Assembly (NCBI GenBank): GCA_963205185.1
Contig: CAUJHZ010000020.1
Span: forward strand, 1-58,863
Origin: Planctomycetota bacterium
GTDB taxonomy: Bacteria; Planctomycetota; Phycisphaerae; Phycisphaerales; UBA5793
Direction of reading: 5' to 3'
Length of the DNA stretch: 58,863 nt
Part shown: positions 8,989 to 17,521 of the stretch, piece after piece
How positions within the stretch are numbered: position 1 is the first letter of the stretch
Layout of the letters: each line of letters begins with the position of its first letter
Program-made: the position numbers and the translations under genes
Notes under the pieces: model-generated
Told to the model about the DNA's origin: nothing
What the model saw: the letters and a program-made list of their open reading frames with translations, nothing else
The model's database searches: none

Positions 8989-9294
8989 ATGATGAGCGCA
9001 ACCCATCTCGGCCTGCACATCGCAGCAGGTGCGTTCCTGGCCGTCGGCATTCTGCTGAACGTCTGGCGCGGCGGCCCCTTCGGCGGTGCGTGGGCCGGCT
9101 CATGCTTCCCGTGCGCGGCGTACCCGGTCGTGTTCATTGGCTACTTCTCGACCTACTGCCTCCTCTACGAGCGATACAGCACGCCGCGCTGGCGCACGCT
9201 CGATTGGTGGCTCGCGGCGGTCGGATGCGTCGAAGTCGTTGCGGCGATCTGTCTGTTCGCACGATACCAGATGAACGTCTGGGCGAGCGTGTAG
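8989..9294 (+). CDS. Small membrane protein, three predicted helices
   Basis: About 101 residues with three hydrophobic segments (LGLHIAAGAFLAVGILLNVW; YPVVFIGYFSTYCLL; WWLAAVGCVEVVAAICLF). The reading frame is open from a GTG at 8938 that overlaps the metG stop, but the basic 17-residue extension looks less likely than the paired ATG codons at 8989/8992. No recognised family. It is co-directional with metG and nadE and probably co-transcribed. Confidence 0.55.
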   Translation: MMSATHLGLHIAAGAFLAVGILLNVWRGGPFGGAWAGSCFPCAAYPVVFIGYFSTYCLLYERYSTPRWRTLDWWLAAVGCVEVVAAICLFARYQMNVWASV

Positions 9295-9343
9295 TGCTGG
9301 CCGCCGGGTTCTCGTTGCACCTTCATACTGATATCATCCGCCC

Positions 9344-11002
9344 ATGAAACTCGCGCTGGCGCAGATCAATCCGACGGTCGGCGACATCGAGGGCAACGCG
9401 CGGCTCATCACCGCCGCCATCGACGCCGCCCGCCGCGCCGGCGCCGAGATCATCGCCGTGCCCGAACTGGCGATCCTCGGCTACCCGCCCAAGGACCTGC
9501 TGCTCAAGCGCGGCCTGGTCGCCCGCTGCGAACAGGCCGTGCGCGGCATCGCCGCCGGCTGCACCGACATCGCCGCCATCATCGGCTCGCCGCGCGCGCA
9601 TACCAACCCGACGGGGCGCGGCCTGCACAACAGCGCCGCACTCTGCCGCGGCGGCCGCATCGAACTCTGGTACGACAAGCGACTGCTGCCAACCTACGAC
9701 GTCTTCGACGAATCGCGCTACTTCGACCCCGGACGGCAGGCCGGCATCTTCGAGCATCGCGGCCGGCTCATCGGCCTGGCCGTGTGCGAAGATTTCTGGA
9801 ACGATGAAACCATCTTCCAGCGCCGCCTGTATGCCGAAGACACCGTCTCCGACCTGCTCGGCTGCGGTGTCGAACTGGTCATCAACATCTCCGCCTCGCC
9901 GTTCGTCGTCGGCAAGCCCGAGTTTCGCCGCCAGCTCTTCGGCCGCATCGCCTCGCGCATCCGCAGCCCGGTCGCGCTGGTCAACCAGGTCGGCGGCAAC
10001 GACGATCTCGTCTTCGACGGCTACTCGATGGTGCTCGGCTCCGACGGCGGGCTCATCGCCGCCGCACGCGGCTTCGGCGAAGACCTCCTGCTCGTCGATC
10101 TCCCCACCCACCAGCGCCGCGACTTCGAATCCGACGATCTCGCCGACCTCTTCGATGCGCTCGTGCTGGGCGTGCGCGACTATATGCGCAAGTGCGGCTT
10201 TGCCGGCAGCATCGTCGCGCTCAGCGGCGGGATTGATTCGGCCATCGTGGCGGCGATCGCGCGCGCCGCGCTCGGACCCGACGCCGTGCGCGGCGTGGGC
10301 ATGCCCAGCCGATTCTCCTCGCCCGGTTCGATCGAAGATGCGCGCGACCTGGCGGACCGGCTCGGCATCCGCTTCGATCTGCTCCCCATCGAGCCCGCGC
10401 ACGAGTCGATGCTCCAGCTCGTCAAGCCCCTGTTTGACGAGACGGGCCAGCCGCCCGGCGTCGCCGAGGAAAACATCCAGGCCCGCATCCGCGGCAACGT
10501 CGTCATGAGCCTGTCGAACAAGACCGGCGCCCTGCTGCTCACCACCGGCAATAAGAGCGAACTGGCGGTGGGCTACTGCACGCTCTATGGCGACATGGCC
10601 GGCGGCCTGGCCGTCATCTCCGACGTGCCCAAGACCACCGTCTACCGACTCGCACGCTGGATGAACGAGCACCCGCAGCGCTGCGGCCTCACGCAGCCGC
10701 CAATTCCCGAAAACACCATCACCAAGCCGCCCAGCGCCGAACTGCGCCCCGACCAGACCGACCAAGACACACTGCCGCCCTACGACATTCTCGACGAGAT
10801 CATTCTGCGCTACGTCGAGCGTTGCGATGATGTCGATCGGATCATCGAAGAGACGAAGATCGATGCCGATCTCGTTCGCAACGTCTGCCGCATGATCGAT
10901 CGCAACGAATACAAGCGGCGGCAGATGCCGGTGGGATTGAAAGTCACCGGCCGCGCCTTCGGCAGCGGCTGGCGCATGCCCATCGCGGCGCGGGGCGTCT
11001 GA
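9344..11002 (+). CDS. nadE: Glutamine-dependent NAD+ synthetase
   Basis: 552 residues; final step of NAD+ synthesis, amidating nicotinate adenine dinucleotide with ammonia channelled from glutamine. The N-terminal nitrilase-type amidase shows all three catalytic positions: Glu in VPELAILGYPP, Lys in WYDKRLLPTYD and Cys in LAVCEDFWND (about residue 148). The C-terminal synthetase has the ATP-PPase loop ALSGGIDSAIV (about 292-302). The length is typical of the two-domain bacterial enzyme. Confidence 0.95.
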   Translation: MKLALAQINPTVGDIEGNARLITAAIDAARRAGAEIIAVPELAILGYPPKDLLLKRGLVARCEQAVRGIAAGCTDIAAIIGSPRAHTNPTGRGLHNSAALCRGGRIELWYDKRLLPTYDVFDESRYFDPGRQAGIFEHRGRLIGLAVCEDFWNDETIFQRRLYAEDTVSDLLGCGVELVINISASPFVVGKPEFRRQLFGRIASRIRSPVALVNQVGGNDDLVFDGYSMVLGSDGGLIAAARGFGEDLLLVDLPTHQRRDFESDDLADLFDALVLGVRDYMRKCGFAGSIVALSGGIDSAIVAAIARAALGPDAVRGVGMPSRFSSPGSIEDARDLADRLGIRFDLLPIEPAHESMLQLVKPLFDETGQPPGVAEENIQARIRGNVVMSLSNKTGALLLTTGNKSELAVGYCTLYGDMAGGLAVISDVPKTTVYRLARWMNEHPQRCGLTQPPIPENTITKPPSAELRPDQTDQDTLPPYDILDEIILRYVERCDDVDRIIEETKIDADLVRNVCRMIDRNEYKRRQMPVGLKVTGRAFGSGWRMPIAARGV

Positions 11003-11022
11003 TTCGAACAGCCGGAGTTGCC

Positions 11023-11523
11023 ATGCCCAACCCACGATTCATCTCTGCATGCCTGACTCTCCTCGCGTGCCTTGCCGCGGGATGCCACCGCTCGGCTATC
11101 CGCGAGATCGAGCCTCACCCCTGGCTTGTTGAGTTGGATTGGCTTTGCGGCGACTGGACAACGCACGCACGGCCGGACGGCTCTCGCTCGGAAGAGCACT
11201 GGATGCCGCCGTCGAGCTGGCACATGTTCGGCATCGGCCGATCGCTGCGGGACGGCAAAGAGGTCTTCGTCGAGTACCTGCGCATCAGCGCAGAAGGATC
11301 GCAGGTGATCTATTACGCCGCACCCGGCGGCCGCCTGCCCGCCACACCGTTCCGCGCCATCGAGCGCGGCCCCACGCGCGCCGTTTTCGAGAATCTCGAA
11401 CACGACTATCCGCAGCGAATCATCTACGAGCTTCAGCCCAGCGGCGACATCCGGGCTCGTATCGAAGGAGTCGTGAACGGGCAGAAAAAGAGTTCGGACT
11501 GGTATCTCAGCCCGGCGCACTGA
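11023..11523 (+). CDS. DUF6265-like lipoprotein
   Basis: 166 residues. A lipoprotein signal (SACLTLLACLAAGC, lipobox LAAGC) leads into a compact domain with WLCGDWTTH, EEHWMPP and MFGIGRSLRDGKEVF, the pattern I associate with the DUF6265/lipocalin-like 'WLxGxW' family. A GGAG lies upstream of ATG 11023. It is 20 bases after nadE on the same strand. Biochemical role unknown; likely outer-envelope ligand binding. Confidence 0.7.
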   Translation: MPNPRFISACLTLLACLAAGCHRSAIREIEPHPWLVELDWLCGDWTTHARPDGSRSEEHWMPPSSWHMFGIGRSLRDGKEVFVEYLRISAEGSQVIYYAAPGGRLPATPFRAIERGPTRAVFENLEHDYPQRIIYELQPSGDIRARIEGVVNGQKKSSDWYLSPAH

Positions 11524-11548
11524 CGGCTCAGGCCGGGCGCCGCACTGC

Positions 11549-12172
11549 TCACCTGCCCGGCACGAATCCCTCGCCGATGATGTACATCTCGGTGGACTCA
11601 TTGCGCGAGGCCTTGGGCTTGAAACCCCTGACCTTGTCGAAGCGCGCTTTGCATTCGTCCAGCAGGGCGGGGTATTCAGCGCCTTCGAACACCTTCACGA
11701 CAAACGACCCGCCCGAGCGCAGCAGGTCGCCCGCCAGTTCCAGCGCCCGCCGGGCCAGGTGAATCGACTGGTAGTGGTCGCTGTGATGGTGTCCGGTCGT
11801 CGCCGCCATCATGTCGGACATGACGAGATCGAAGTGCCGCTGATTCGTCAGATCGAGAATCTCGGCGGCGGTGATCTTGAACACATCACCCTCGCGCGTC
11901 ACCACCGCTTCATCGCAGAACTTGAGCGGCCGGCGCACGGGCTTGAGATCGAATCCCAGCACGAGGCCCCCCTTGGCCGCCGGGCCGATGTGCTGGCACA
12001 CCACCTGCAGCCACGCCCCGGGCGCGCAGCCGAGGTCGAGCACGTAATCGCCGCTCTTGATCAGCTTCTTCTTTTCGAGAATCTCTTTCAGTTTGAACGC
12101 TGAGCGCGCGACGTAGCCCAGCCGCCTGGCCTCTCGAAAATAGTGGTCCTGCACCTCGCGCGTTGCCGCCAT
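11549..12172 (-). CDS. rlmE: Ribosomal RNA large-subunit methyltransferase E (FtsJ)
   Basis: About 207 residues; the family 2'-O-methylates U2552 of 23S rRNA late in 50S assembly. The K-D-K-E catalytic tetrad is visible: K in RSAFKLKEI, D in DLVMSDMMA, K in GGSFVVKVFEG and E in SRNESTEMYII. The SAM-binding motif is LDLGCAPGAWLQV. The start was chosen at 12172 (MAATREVQDHYFREAR), since the 30 upstream codons lack similarity. Convergent with the lipoprotein gene to its left. Confidence 0.92.
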   Translation of the reverse strand: MAATREVQDHYFREARRLGYVARSAFKLKEILEKKKLIKSGDYVLDLGCAPGAWLQVVCQHIGPAAKGGLVLGFDLKPVRRPLKFCDEAVVTREGDVFKITAAEILDLTNQRHFDLVMSDMMAATTGHHHSDHYQSIHLARRALELAGDLLRSGGSFVVKVFEGAEYPALLDECKARFDKVRGFKPKASRNESTEMYIIGEGFVPGR

Positions 12173-12316
12173 GGCCAAGTGTAGCCGCAGGCGGCGCCGT
12201 GCCTGACGTGTCCGAAGCGCTCGCCCCCGGGACGCGTCGCGTCGCCCCCCGGCCGGTACCATGAAGCATCAAGTGGTGCGCCGCATCGGCGCCGCCGCAC
12301 TTTCTGGAGACTACCC

Positions 12317-13801
12317 ATGACCCGCCGCGTCATTTCCCACCTGCTCGCACTGACCCTGCTTCTCGTTCTCGTTCCTCTTTCGCACGCCGCGCTCGCGCCC
12401 GACGAGCACTGGAGAGGCGAGATCACATTGCCCGGCGGGATGCAACTCGGCCTCATCGTGCACTTCCAGTCCAGCGCCGACCAGCCCGGCCAGTGGACCG
12501 CGACGCTCGACATTCCCCAGCAGGGCCTCAAGAACGCGCCCATGACGGATGTTACCTACACCGCCACCGAGATGGCGTTCACCCTCAAGATCGCCGGCGC
12601 CGTCTTCACCGCCAAAATCGACGAGACCGGCCAGAGCGCCGACGGCGAACTCGCGCAGCACGGCATGACCTTTCCCATGCACCTGCAGCGCCAGACCGCT
12701 GAAGAGATTGCGCGGCAACTCGAGGCGGAAAAGCCGAACCGGCCGCAGACGCCCCAGCCGCCCTTCCCCTACGAAGTGCGCGAAGTGACGTATCGCAACC
12801 AGGCCGACGACATCACCATCGCCGGCACGCTCACCATCCCCGACGGCGACGGGCCGTTCCCGGCGGTGGTCATGATCACCGGCTCGGGGCCGCAGGATCG
12901 TGATGAGTCGCTCAAGCAGCACCAGCCGTTCTGGATTATCGCCGATTATCTCTCGCGCCGCGGCATCGCGGTGCTGCGCAGCGATGATCGCGGCATCGGC
13001 GGCACAAGCGGCTCCACGCCCGATTCGACCAGTGAAGGCTTCGCGCGCGATGCGCTCGCCGGGGTCACCTACCTCAAGACGATCGATCGCATCAATCACG
13101 CACGCATCGGCGTGATGGGCCACAGCGAGGGCGGCATCGTCGGTCCTCTCGCCGCTTCGCAGTCCGATGACGTCGCCTTCGTCGTCATGCTCGCCGGAAC
13201 CGGCCTGCCCGGCAGCGACATCCTTCGAATGCAGACGCGGCTGATCGTCGAGGCAACCGGCATGCTCACGGCCGAACAACTCGACGAGATGGAAAGGACC
13301 CAGCGGGAAGCCCTCGCCCGCATCATGAGCGACGCCCCCATGCAGGAGAAGATCGATATGGTCGTCGCGCTGATGCGCGAGCAGGGCATGGCGGCCGACG
13401 ACGCCACGCTCAACGCCCTCGCCGAGCAGCAACTCGCGCAGATGAACACCGCGTGGTTCAAGTTCTTCTACGCCTACGACCCGCGGCCGGCGCTGCGCAA
13501 GATCACCTGCCCGGTGCTGGCGATCAACGGCTCGCTCGATCTCCAGGTGCCGCCCAGGGAGAACCTCGAAGAGATCCGCAAGGCCCTCACGGAAGCCGGC
13601 AACAAGGACTTCACCATCAAAGAACTCGAAGGCCTCAACCACCTCTTCCAGCACGCCACCACCGGCTCGCCCGACGAGTACGGCAACATCGAGGAGACCT
13701 TCGCGCCCGAAGCGCTCGAGCTGATCGCCAACTGGATCAACGCCCGCTTCGCCAGCGCGCCCGAGGCCGACGCCGAGGCAGCACCGGCGACGATTCAGTA
13801 A
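12317..13801 (+). CDS. Secreted alpha/beta hydrolase (S33/prolyl-peptidase-like)
   Basis: 494 residues with a Sec signal peptide (LLALTLLLVLVPLSHA). An N-terminal beta-rich region of about 130 residues precedes an alpha/beta-hydrolase domain. It has the oxyanion segment MITGSGPQDRDE, nucleophile elbow GHSEGGIVG, Asp in INGSLDLQVPP and His in LEGLNHLFQ. The family includes secreted esterases and peptidases; the substrate here is unknown. GGAG lies 8 bases before ATG 12317. The tail is Ala/Glu rich. Confidence 0.82.
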   Translation: MTRRVISHLLALTLLLVLVPLSHAALAPDEHWRGEITLPGGMQLGLIVHFQSSADQPGQWTATLDIPQQGLKNAPMTDVTYTATEMAFTLKIAGAVFTAKIDETGQSADGELAQHGMTFPMHLQRQTAEEIARQLEAEKPNRPQTPQPPFPYEVREVTYRNQADDITIAGTLTIPDGDGPFPAVVMITGSGPQDRDESLKQHQPFWIIADYLSRRGIAVLRSDDRGIGGTSGSTPDSTSEGFARDALAGVTYLKTIDRINHARIGVMGHSEGGIVGPLAASQSDDVAFVVMLAGTGLPGSDILRMQTRLIVEATGMLTAEQLDEMERTQREALARIMSDAPMQEKIDMVVALMREQGMAADDATLNALAEQQLAQMNTAWFKFFYAYDPRPALRKITCPVLAINGSLDLQVPPRENLEEIRKALTEAGNKDFTIKELEGLNHLFQHATTGSPDEYGNIEETFAPEALELIANWINARFASAPEADAEAAPATIQ

Positions 13802-13835
13802 CAGTGCGCTCGCGCAGCGCGTCGCAGACTCGGGC

Positions 13836-14870
13836 TCAGTAGACCGAATCCGGGAAGTAGTAACCCTTCGCGTTCTCCGGCGTGATGAGTTCGACGTCGA
13901 TCATCAGGTGGCGCGGCATGAACTGGCTCACCGCCTCGCGATGGCCGTCGCGCAGATTCGACACGGCCATGTGAATGCCGGTGGCGATCATCGATGGCGG
14001 GTAGGTGATGTCGGCCGGGAACATGTCGTGCCCGTCCATGACCATCTTGACCACTTCCTTCATTCCCGCGCCGCCGAGCATCCACATCTCATTCTCCCGG
14101 CCGGCTTCGCGGATCGCCTTGTAGGCGCCCATAGCGATGTCATCGTCCTGGGCCCACACGGCGTCGATCTGCTTGTGCTTGACGAGGAACGTCTGCATCA
14201 CTTCGAGACCCTTCTGCCGGTTCCACATGGCCGGCTGCTGGCCGAGGATCTCGATCTCGGGATACTGGCTGAAGACTTCGATCGCCGCGTTGACGCGGTC
14301 GCTGTTGACGGTGCAGGGGATGCCCTCGAGGATGACGATCTTGCCCTTGCCCCCGAGGCGATCGACCATGTACTGCGCGCTCTTGCGGCCGAAGGCCTTG
14401 TTGTCGCCCTCAAGGAAGAGATCGGCGACCGGCTCGAGGAAGCCGCGATCGACGTTGACGATGTAGATGCCGCGCTCGTGGGCCCGCTTGGCGATGGGCG
14501 TGATGGGCGCGCTCTCGGTGGCGAGCACGACGAGGCCGTCGATGCCCTTGACCATCATGTTCTCGATGTCGCTGATCTGCTTCTGCGGCGTGGTTGCCGT
14601 GGCGAGGGTGAAATCGACCTCGGGATACAACTCCTGCGCCTTCTTGGCCCACCACACGACCCCGGCCGTCCAGCCGTGGTCGGCAGCAGGGATGGAGATG
14701 CCGATGCGGAGTTTGGAGCGCGACGGCTGCTCGCTGGCGGATTCCGTTGAGGTGGGGGCGGTCGAGGAACTCGCCGGGGCTTCCGCAGCGCGCCACGCGG
14801 GCAGGGCGAAGGCGACAAGAGTCAGCGCGGCGGTGGACAGTGCGAGGCGACGTGTAGTGAATCGGGCCAT
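13836..14870 (-). CDS. Sugar ABC transporter substrate-binding protein
   Basis: 344 residues, periplasmic-binding protein of the ribose/RbsB type. Signal peptide, then a Ser/Thr/Ala linker, then LRIGISIPAADHGWTAGVVWWAKK and the two-lobed fold (GIDGLVVLATES, YIVNVDRGF, VWAQDDDIAMGAYKAI). It captures a sugar or related solute for the permease/ATPase encoded upstream on the same strand. The ribosome binding site GGAGG lies inside a predicted hairpin. The ligand cannot be assigned. Confidence 0.9.
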   Translation of the reverse strand: MARFTTRRLALSTAALTLVAFALPAWRAAEAPASSSTAPTSTESASEQPSRSKLRIGISIPAADHGWTAGVVWWAKKAQELYPEVDFTLATATTPQKQISDIENMMVKGIDGLVVLATESAPITPIAKRAHERGIYIVNVDRGFLEPVADLFLEGDNKAFGRKSAQYMVDRLGGKGKIVILEGIPCTVNSDRVNAAIEVFSQYPEIEILGQQPAMWNRQKGLEVMQTFLVKHKQIDAVWAQDDDIAMGAYKAIREAGRENEMWMLGGAGMKEVVKMVMDGHDMFPADITYPPSMIATGIHMAVSNLRDGHREAVSQFMPRHLMIDVELITPENAKGYYFPDSVY

Positions 14871-14877
14871 GATTGCT

Positions 14878-14920
14878 CCTCCGTTTGGTGGGGAGAGTAT
14901 ACGGCTGCGACGAACGGAGG
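14878..14920 (-). promoter_or_regulatory. Hairpin sequestering the ribosome binding site of the binding-protein gene
   Basis: In the leftward transcript CCTCCGTT (14920-14913) can pair perfectly with AACGGAGG (14885-14878), and the latter contains the Shine-Dalgarno seven bases before ATG 14870. The loop is 27 bases. Such pairing would repress or tune translation of the binding protein, or stabilise a processed 5' end. Structure is read from sequence; function is inference. Confidence 0.5.
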
Positions 14921-14969
14921 GGGGCGGTGAGTTAAGGACCGCAACCTCTGCCGAGCTCGGCGTGGTCCG

Positions 14970-16022
14970 CTACTCCGACCGGCTGCGCTGGAGAAGCACG
15001 GCGAGGAGGATGACCCCGGCCGTGACGAGACCCTGCCAGTGGGTGCTGACACTGGCGAGGATAAGCACGTTGTCGATCATGCCCAGGATCAGCACGCCGA
15101 TGACGGTGCCCCAGATGCGACCGCGCCCGCCGCTGAGCCGCGTGCCGCCGATGACGACCGCGGCGATGGCGTCGAGTTCGAGCAGGATACCGGTGTTCGA
15201 CGAGTCGATGCCGCTGAGGCGCGAGGCCAGCAGTACCGCCGCGATGCCCGTGCACAGGCCAATGAGCGTGTACGTGATAAGGCGCACGCGATCGACGTTG
15301 ATCGCGCTGTAGCGAGCCGCGGTCTCGTTGGAGCCGACCGCCACCACGTATCTTCCAAACCGCGTGTGGCTGAGAAGCACCTGCCCAAGAACGGCAATCG
15401 AGATGAACACGATGATCGGCCAGGTGAGATGCAAGGCAATCTCGCGGCCGGTGGCGTCGGTCCAGTTGAGCAGCGGAATGCCGTTGTTGGTGCTGCTGAT
15501 CGCCTCGAATGAACTCACTCCAAAGGCGCTCTCCCCTCCGCCGTCCATGAGAACGAGCACGGCGGAGCGATAGGCGGCCAGGCCGCACAGCGTGGCGATG
15601 AACGGCGCCACGCGGCCCTTGCTCACGATCAGGCCCGTGATCCAGCCGAGCACCATCCCGGCGAGCGGCGCAATGGCGCAGGCCGCGAGCACTCCGAGCC
15701 ATTCCGTCCCGCTCGAGTCGATGATCTTCTTCATCAGAACCACCGCCAGGCCGCCGACGAACGCGATCATGGATCCGACCGACAGGTCGATGCCTCCCGA
15801 GATGATGACGAACGTCATGCCGATGGCGACGATGCCCAGAAAGGCCTTCTGATTGATGATGTTGAGAATGTTCTCGGGATTCAGGAACGAGTCGCGCGTC
15901 GCGGGCAGCAGCGAACACACCGCGGCCATGATGACCAGCGCGATCAACCCGCCCCACGTCTCGAACACGTCGGACCAGTGAAATCGCGGAGCGCTGGGCG
16001 TGTTGGGCTTGTCCTGGATCAC
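14970..16022 (-). CDS. Sugar ABC transporter permease (RbsC-type)
   Basis: About 350 residues with eight or more hydrophobic segments (for example GGLIALVIMAAVCSLLP, AFLGIVAIGMTFVIISG and ILGMIDNVLILASV). The conserved GGIDLSVGSMIAFVGG signature of ribose/galactose-type permeases and the late GGTRLSGGRGRIWGTVIGV motif are present. GTG 16022 overlaps the ATPase stop in a GTGA arrangement, implying translational coupling; the ORF continues upstream but that part is shadow sequence. Confidence 0.9.
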   Translation of the reverse strand: MIQDKPNTPSAPRFHWSDVFETWGGLIALVIMAAVCSLLPATRDSFLNPENILNIINQKAFLGIVAIGMTFVIISGGIDLSVGSMIAFVGGLAVVLMKKIIDSSGTEWLGVLAACAIAPLAGMVLGWITGLIVSKGRVAPFIATLCGLAAYRSAVLVLMDGGGESAFGVSSFEAISSTNNGIPLLNWTDATGREIALHLTWPIIVFISIAVLGQVLLSHTRFGRYVVAVGSNETAARYSAINVDRVRLITYTLIGLCTGIAAVLLASRLSGIDSSNTGILLELDAIAAVVIGGTRLSGGRGRIWGTVIGVLILGMIDNVLILASVSTHWQGLVTAGVILLAVLLQRSRSE

Positions 16023-17521
16023 GCGACGCGGTTCTCCCGCAGACCGGCGGCGAGGTGCATGATGTCGGCCTCGGTGGCCCGCTCGCCGGGCAGCGCTCCA
16101 ACGATACGCCCGTTGCGCATCACGAGAATGCGATGGCACAGGCCGATCAGTTCCGGCATCTCTGACGAAATCATCACGATCGAACGGCCTTCGGCGGCCA
16201 GTTGATGGATGAGGCCGTAGATCTCCTGCTTGGCCCCGATGTCCACGCCGCGCGTCGGCTCATCGAGGATGAGCACGTTGGGTTTGGTGTCGAGCCATTT
16301 CGCCAGGGCGACTTTCTGCTGGTTGCCGCCGCTGAGCGAAGACACGCGCTGTTGCACGGTGGCGCAGCGCGTGCCCAGCCGCCGCGCATGCTCCTGAGCG
16401 CTGGCCCGGCGGGCGGCAGCCTTGAGCAGCGGAAAGCCGTACGCGCGCAGGTTCGCCAGCGTGGTGTTCTCGGTAATGCTCAGATCGAGATGCAGGCCGC
16501 GCAACTTGCGGTCTTCCGACACGTACGCCAACCGGTGCGCGATGGCGTCGGCGGGCCTGCGGATGTCCGCCGGCTCGCCGATGATGCTCACACTGCCGCT
16601 GCGCCGCCGCCGCACGCCGGCGATGGCTTCGGCAAACTCAGTGCGGCCCGAGCCGACGAGGCCCGCCAGCCCGAGAATCTCGCCGCGATGCAGTTCAAAC
16701 CCGGCGCCGCGCACCCAGCCATCCACGAAAAAGTTGCGCACCTCCAGCACCGTGTCAGGCAGGTGAGCCGCGCGCTGCGGAAAGAGTTCGCCCAGGTCGC
16801 GACCGACCATCAGCCGCGCCAGATCCGCGTCATCCACCTCGCGCGGCTCGACGGTCTTGACGTACTGCCCGTCGCGCAGCACGGTGATGCGATCGCACAG
16901 CCGCCGCACCTCCGGCAGGATGTGCGAAATGTAAATGATCGTCACGCCGCGATGCAGCCGCAACTGGTTGACCACGCGAAACAGCGCGTTGGTCTCGCGC
17001 TCGCTGAGCACCGCCGTGGGCTCATCCATGATGAGCAGCCGCGCTTCGCACGAAAGGGCCTTGGCGATCTCGACGAGCTGCTGGTCGGCGATTGAGAGGC
17101 GGTTGACGCGCGTGCGCGGGCTGATGTTCGAGCCGAGTTGATTGAGCAGCTTGAGCGCTGCCGTCTCGGCCGAGCCGCGATCGACCAGCCCCAGCGTGGT
17201 GCGCTCGCGGCCCAGGAAGATGTTGTCGGCGACCGAGAGTTCGCCGATGAGATTGAGTTCCTGGTGGATCATCGCGATGCCGCGCTTCATCGCGTCGGCG
17301 GCGCTGCGGAGTTCGAGGGGCTGACCCTCGAACGTAATCGACCCGGCCGTGGGGCGCTCGAGTCCGCTGAGCATCTTCATGAGCGTGCTCTTGCCGGCCC
17401 CGTTCTCGCCGATCAGCCCGTGCGCCTCGCCGCGGTTGATGGCCAGCGAGAGGTCATTGACCGCCCGGACGGCCGGGTAGTCCTTGGTCACGCCGTTGAT
17501 GGTGAGAATGGGCTCGGGCAC
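16019..17521 (-). CDS. Sugar ABC transporter ATP-binding protein (RbsA-type, two ATPase domains)
   Basis: About 500 residues. Domain 1 has Walker A GENGAGKSTLMKML, the signature LSIADQQLVEIAKAL and Walker B LLIMDEPTAVL. Domain 2 has the degenerate Walker A GLVGSGRTEFAEAI, signature LSGGNQQKVALAKWL and Walker B LILDEPTRGVDIGAK, which is diagnostic for the monosaccharide (CUT2) family. The start is GTG 17521 or TTG 17542; GTG gives the better N-terminus (PEPILTINGVTKDYP). First gene of the ATPase-permease-binding protein operon. Confidence 0.92.
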   Translation of the reverse strand: MPEPILTINGVTKDYPAVRAVNDLSLAINRGEAHGLIGENGAGKSTLMKMLSGLERPTAGSITFEGQPLELRSAADAMKRGIAMIHQELNLIGELSVADNIFLGRERTTLGLVDRGSAETAALKLLNQLGSNISPRTRVNRLSIADQQLVEIAKALSCEARLLIMDEPTAVLSERETNALFRVVNQLRLHRGVTIIYISHILPEVRRLCDRITVLRDGQYVKTVEPREVDDADLARLMVGRDLGELFPQRAAHLPDTVLEVRNFFVDGWVRGAGFELHRGEILGLAGLVGSGRTEFAEAIAGVRRRRSGSVSIIGEPADIRRPADAIAHRLAYVSEDRKLRGLHLDLSITENTTLANLRAYGFPLLKAAARRASAQEHARRLGTRCATVQQRVSSLSGGNQQKVALAKWLDTKPNVLILDEPTRGVDIGAKQEIYGLIHQLAAEGRSIVMISSEMPELIGLCHRILVMRNGRIVGALPGERATEADIMHLAAGLRENRVA

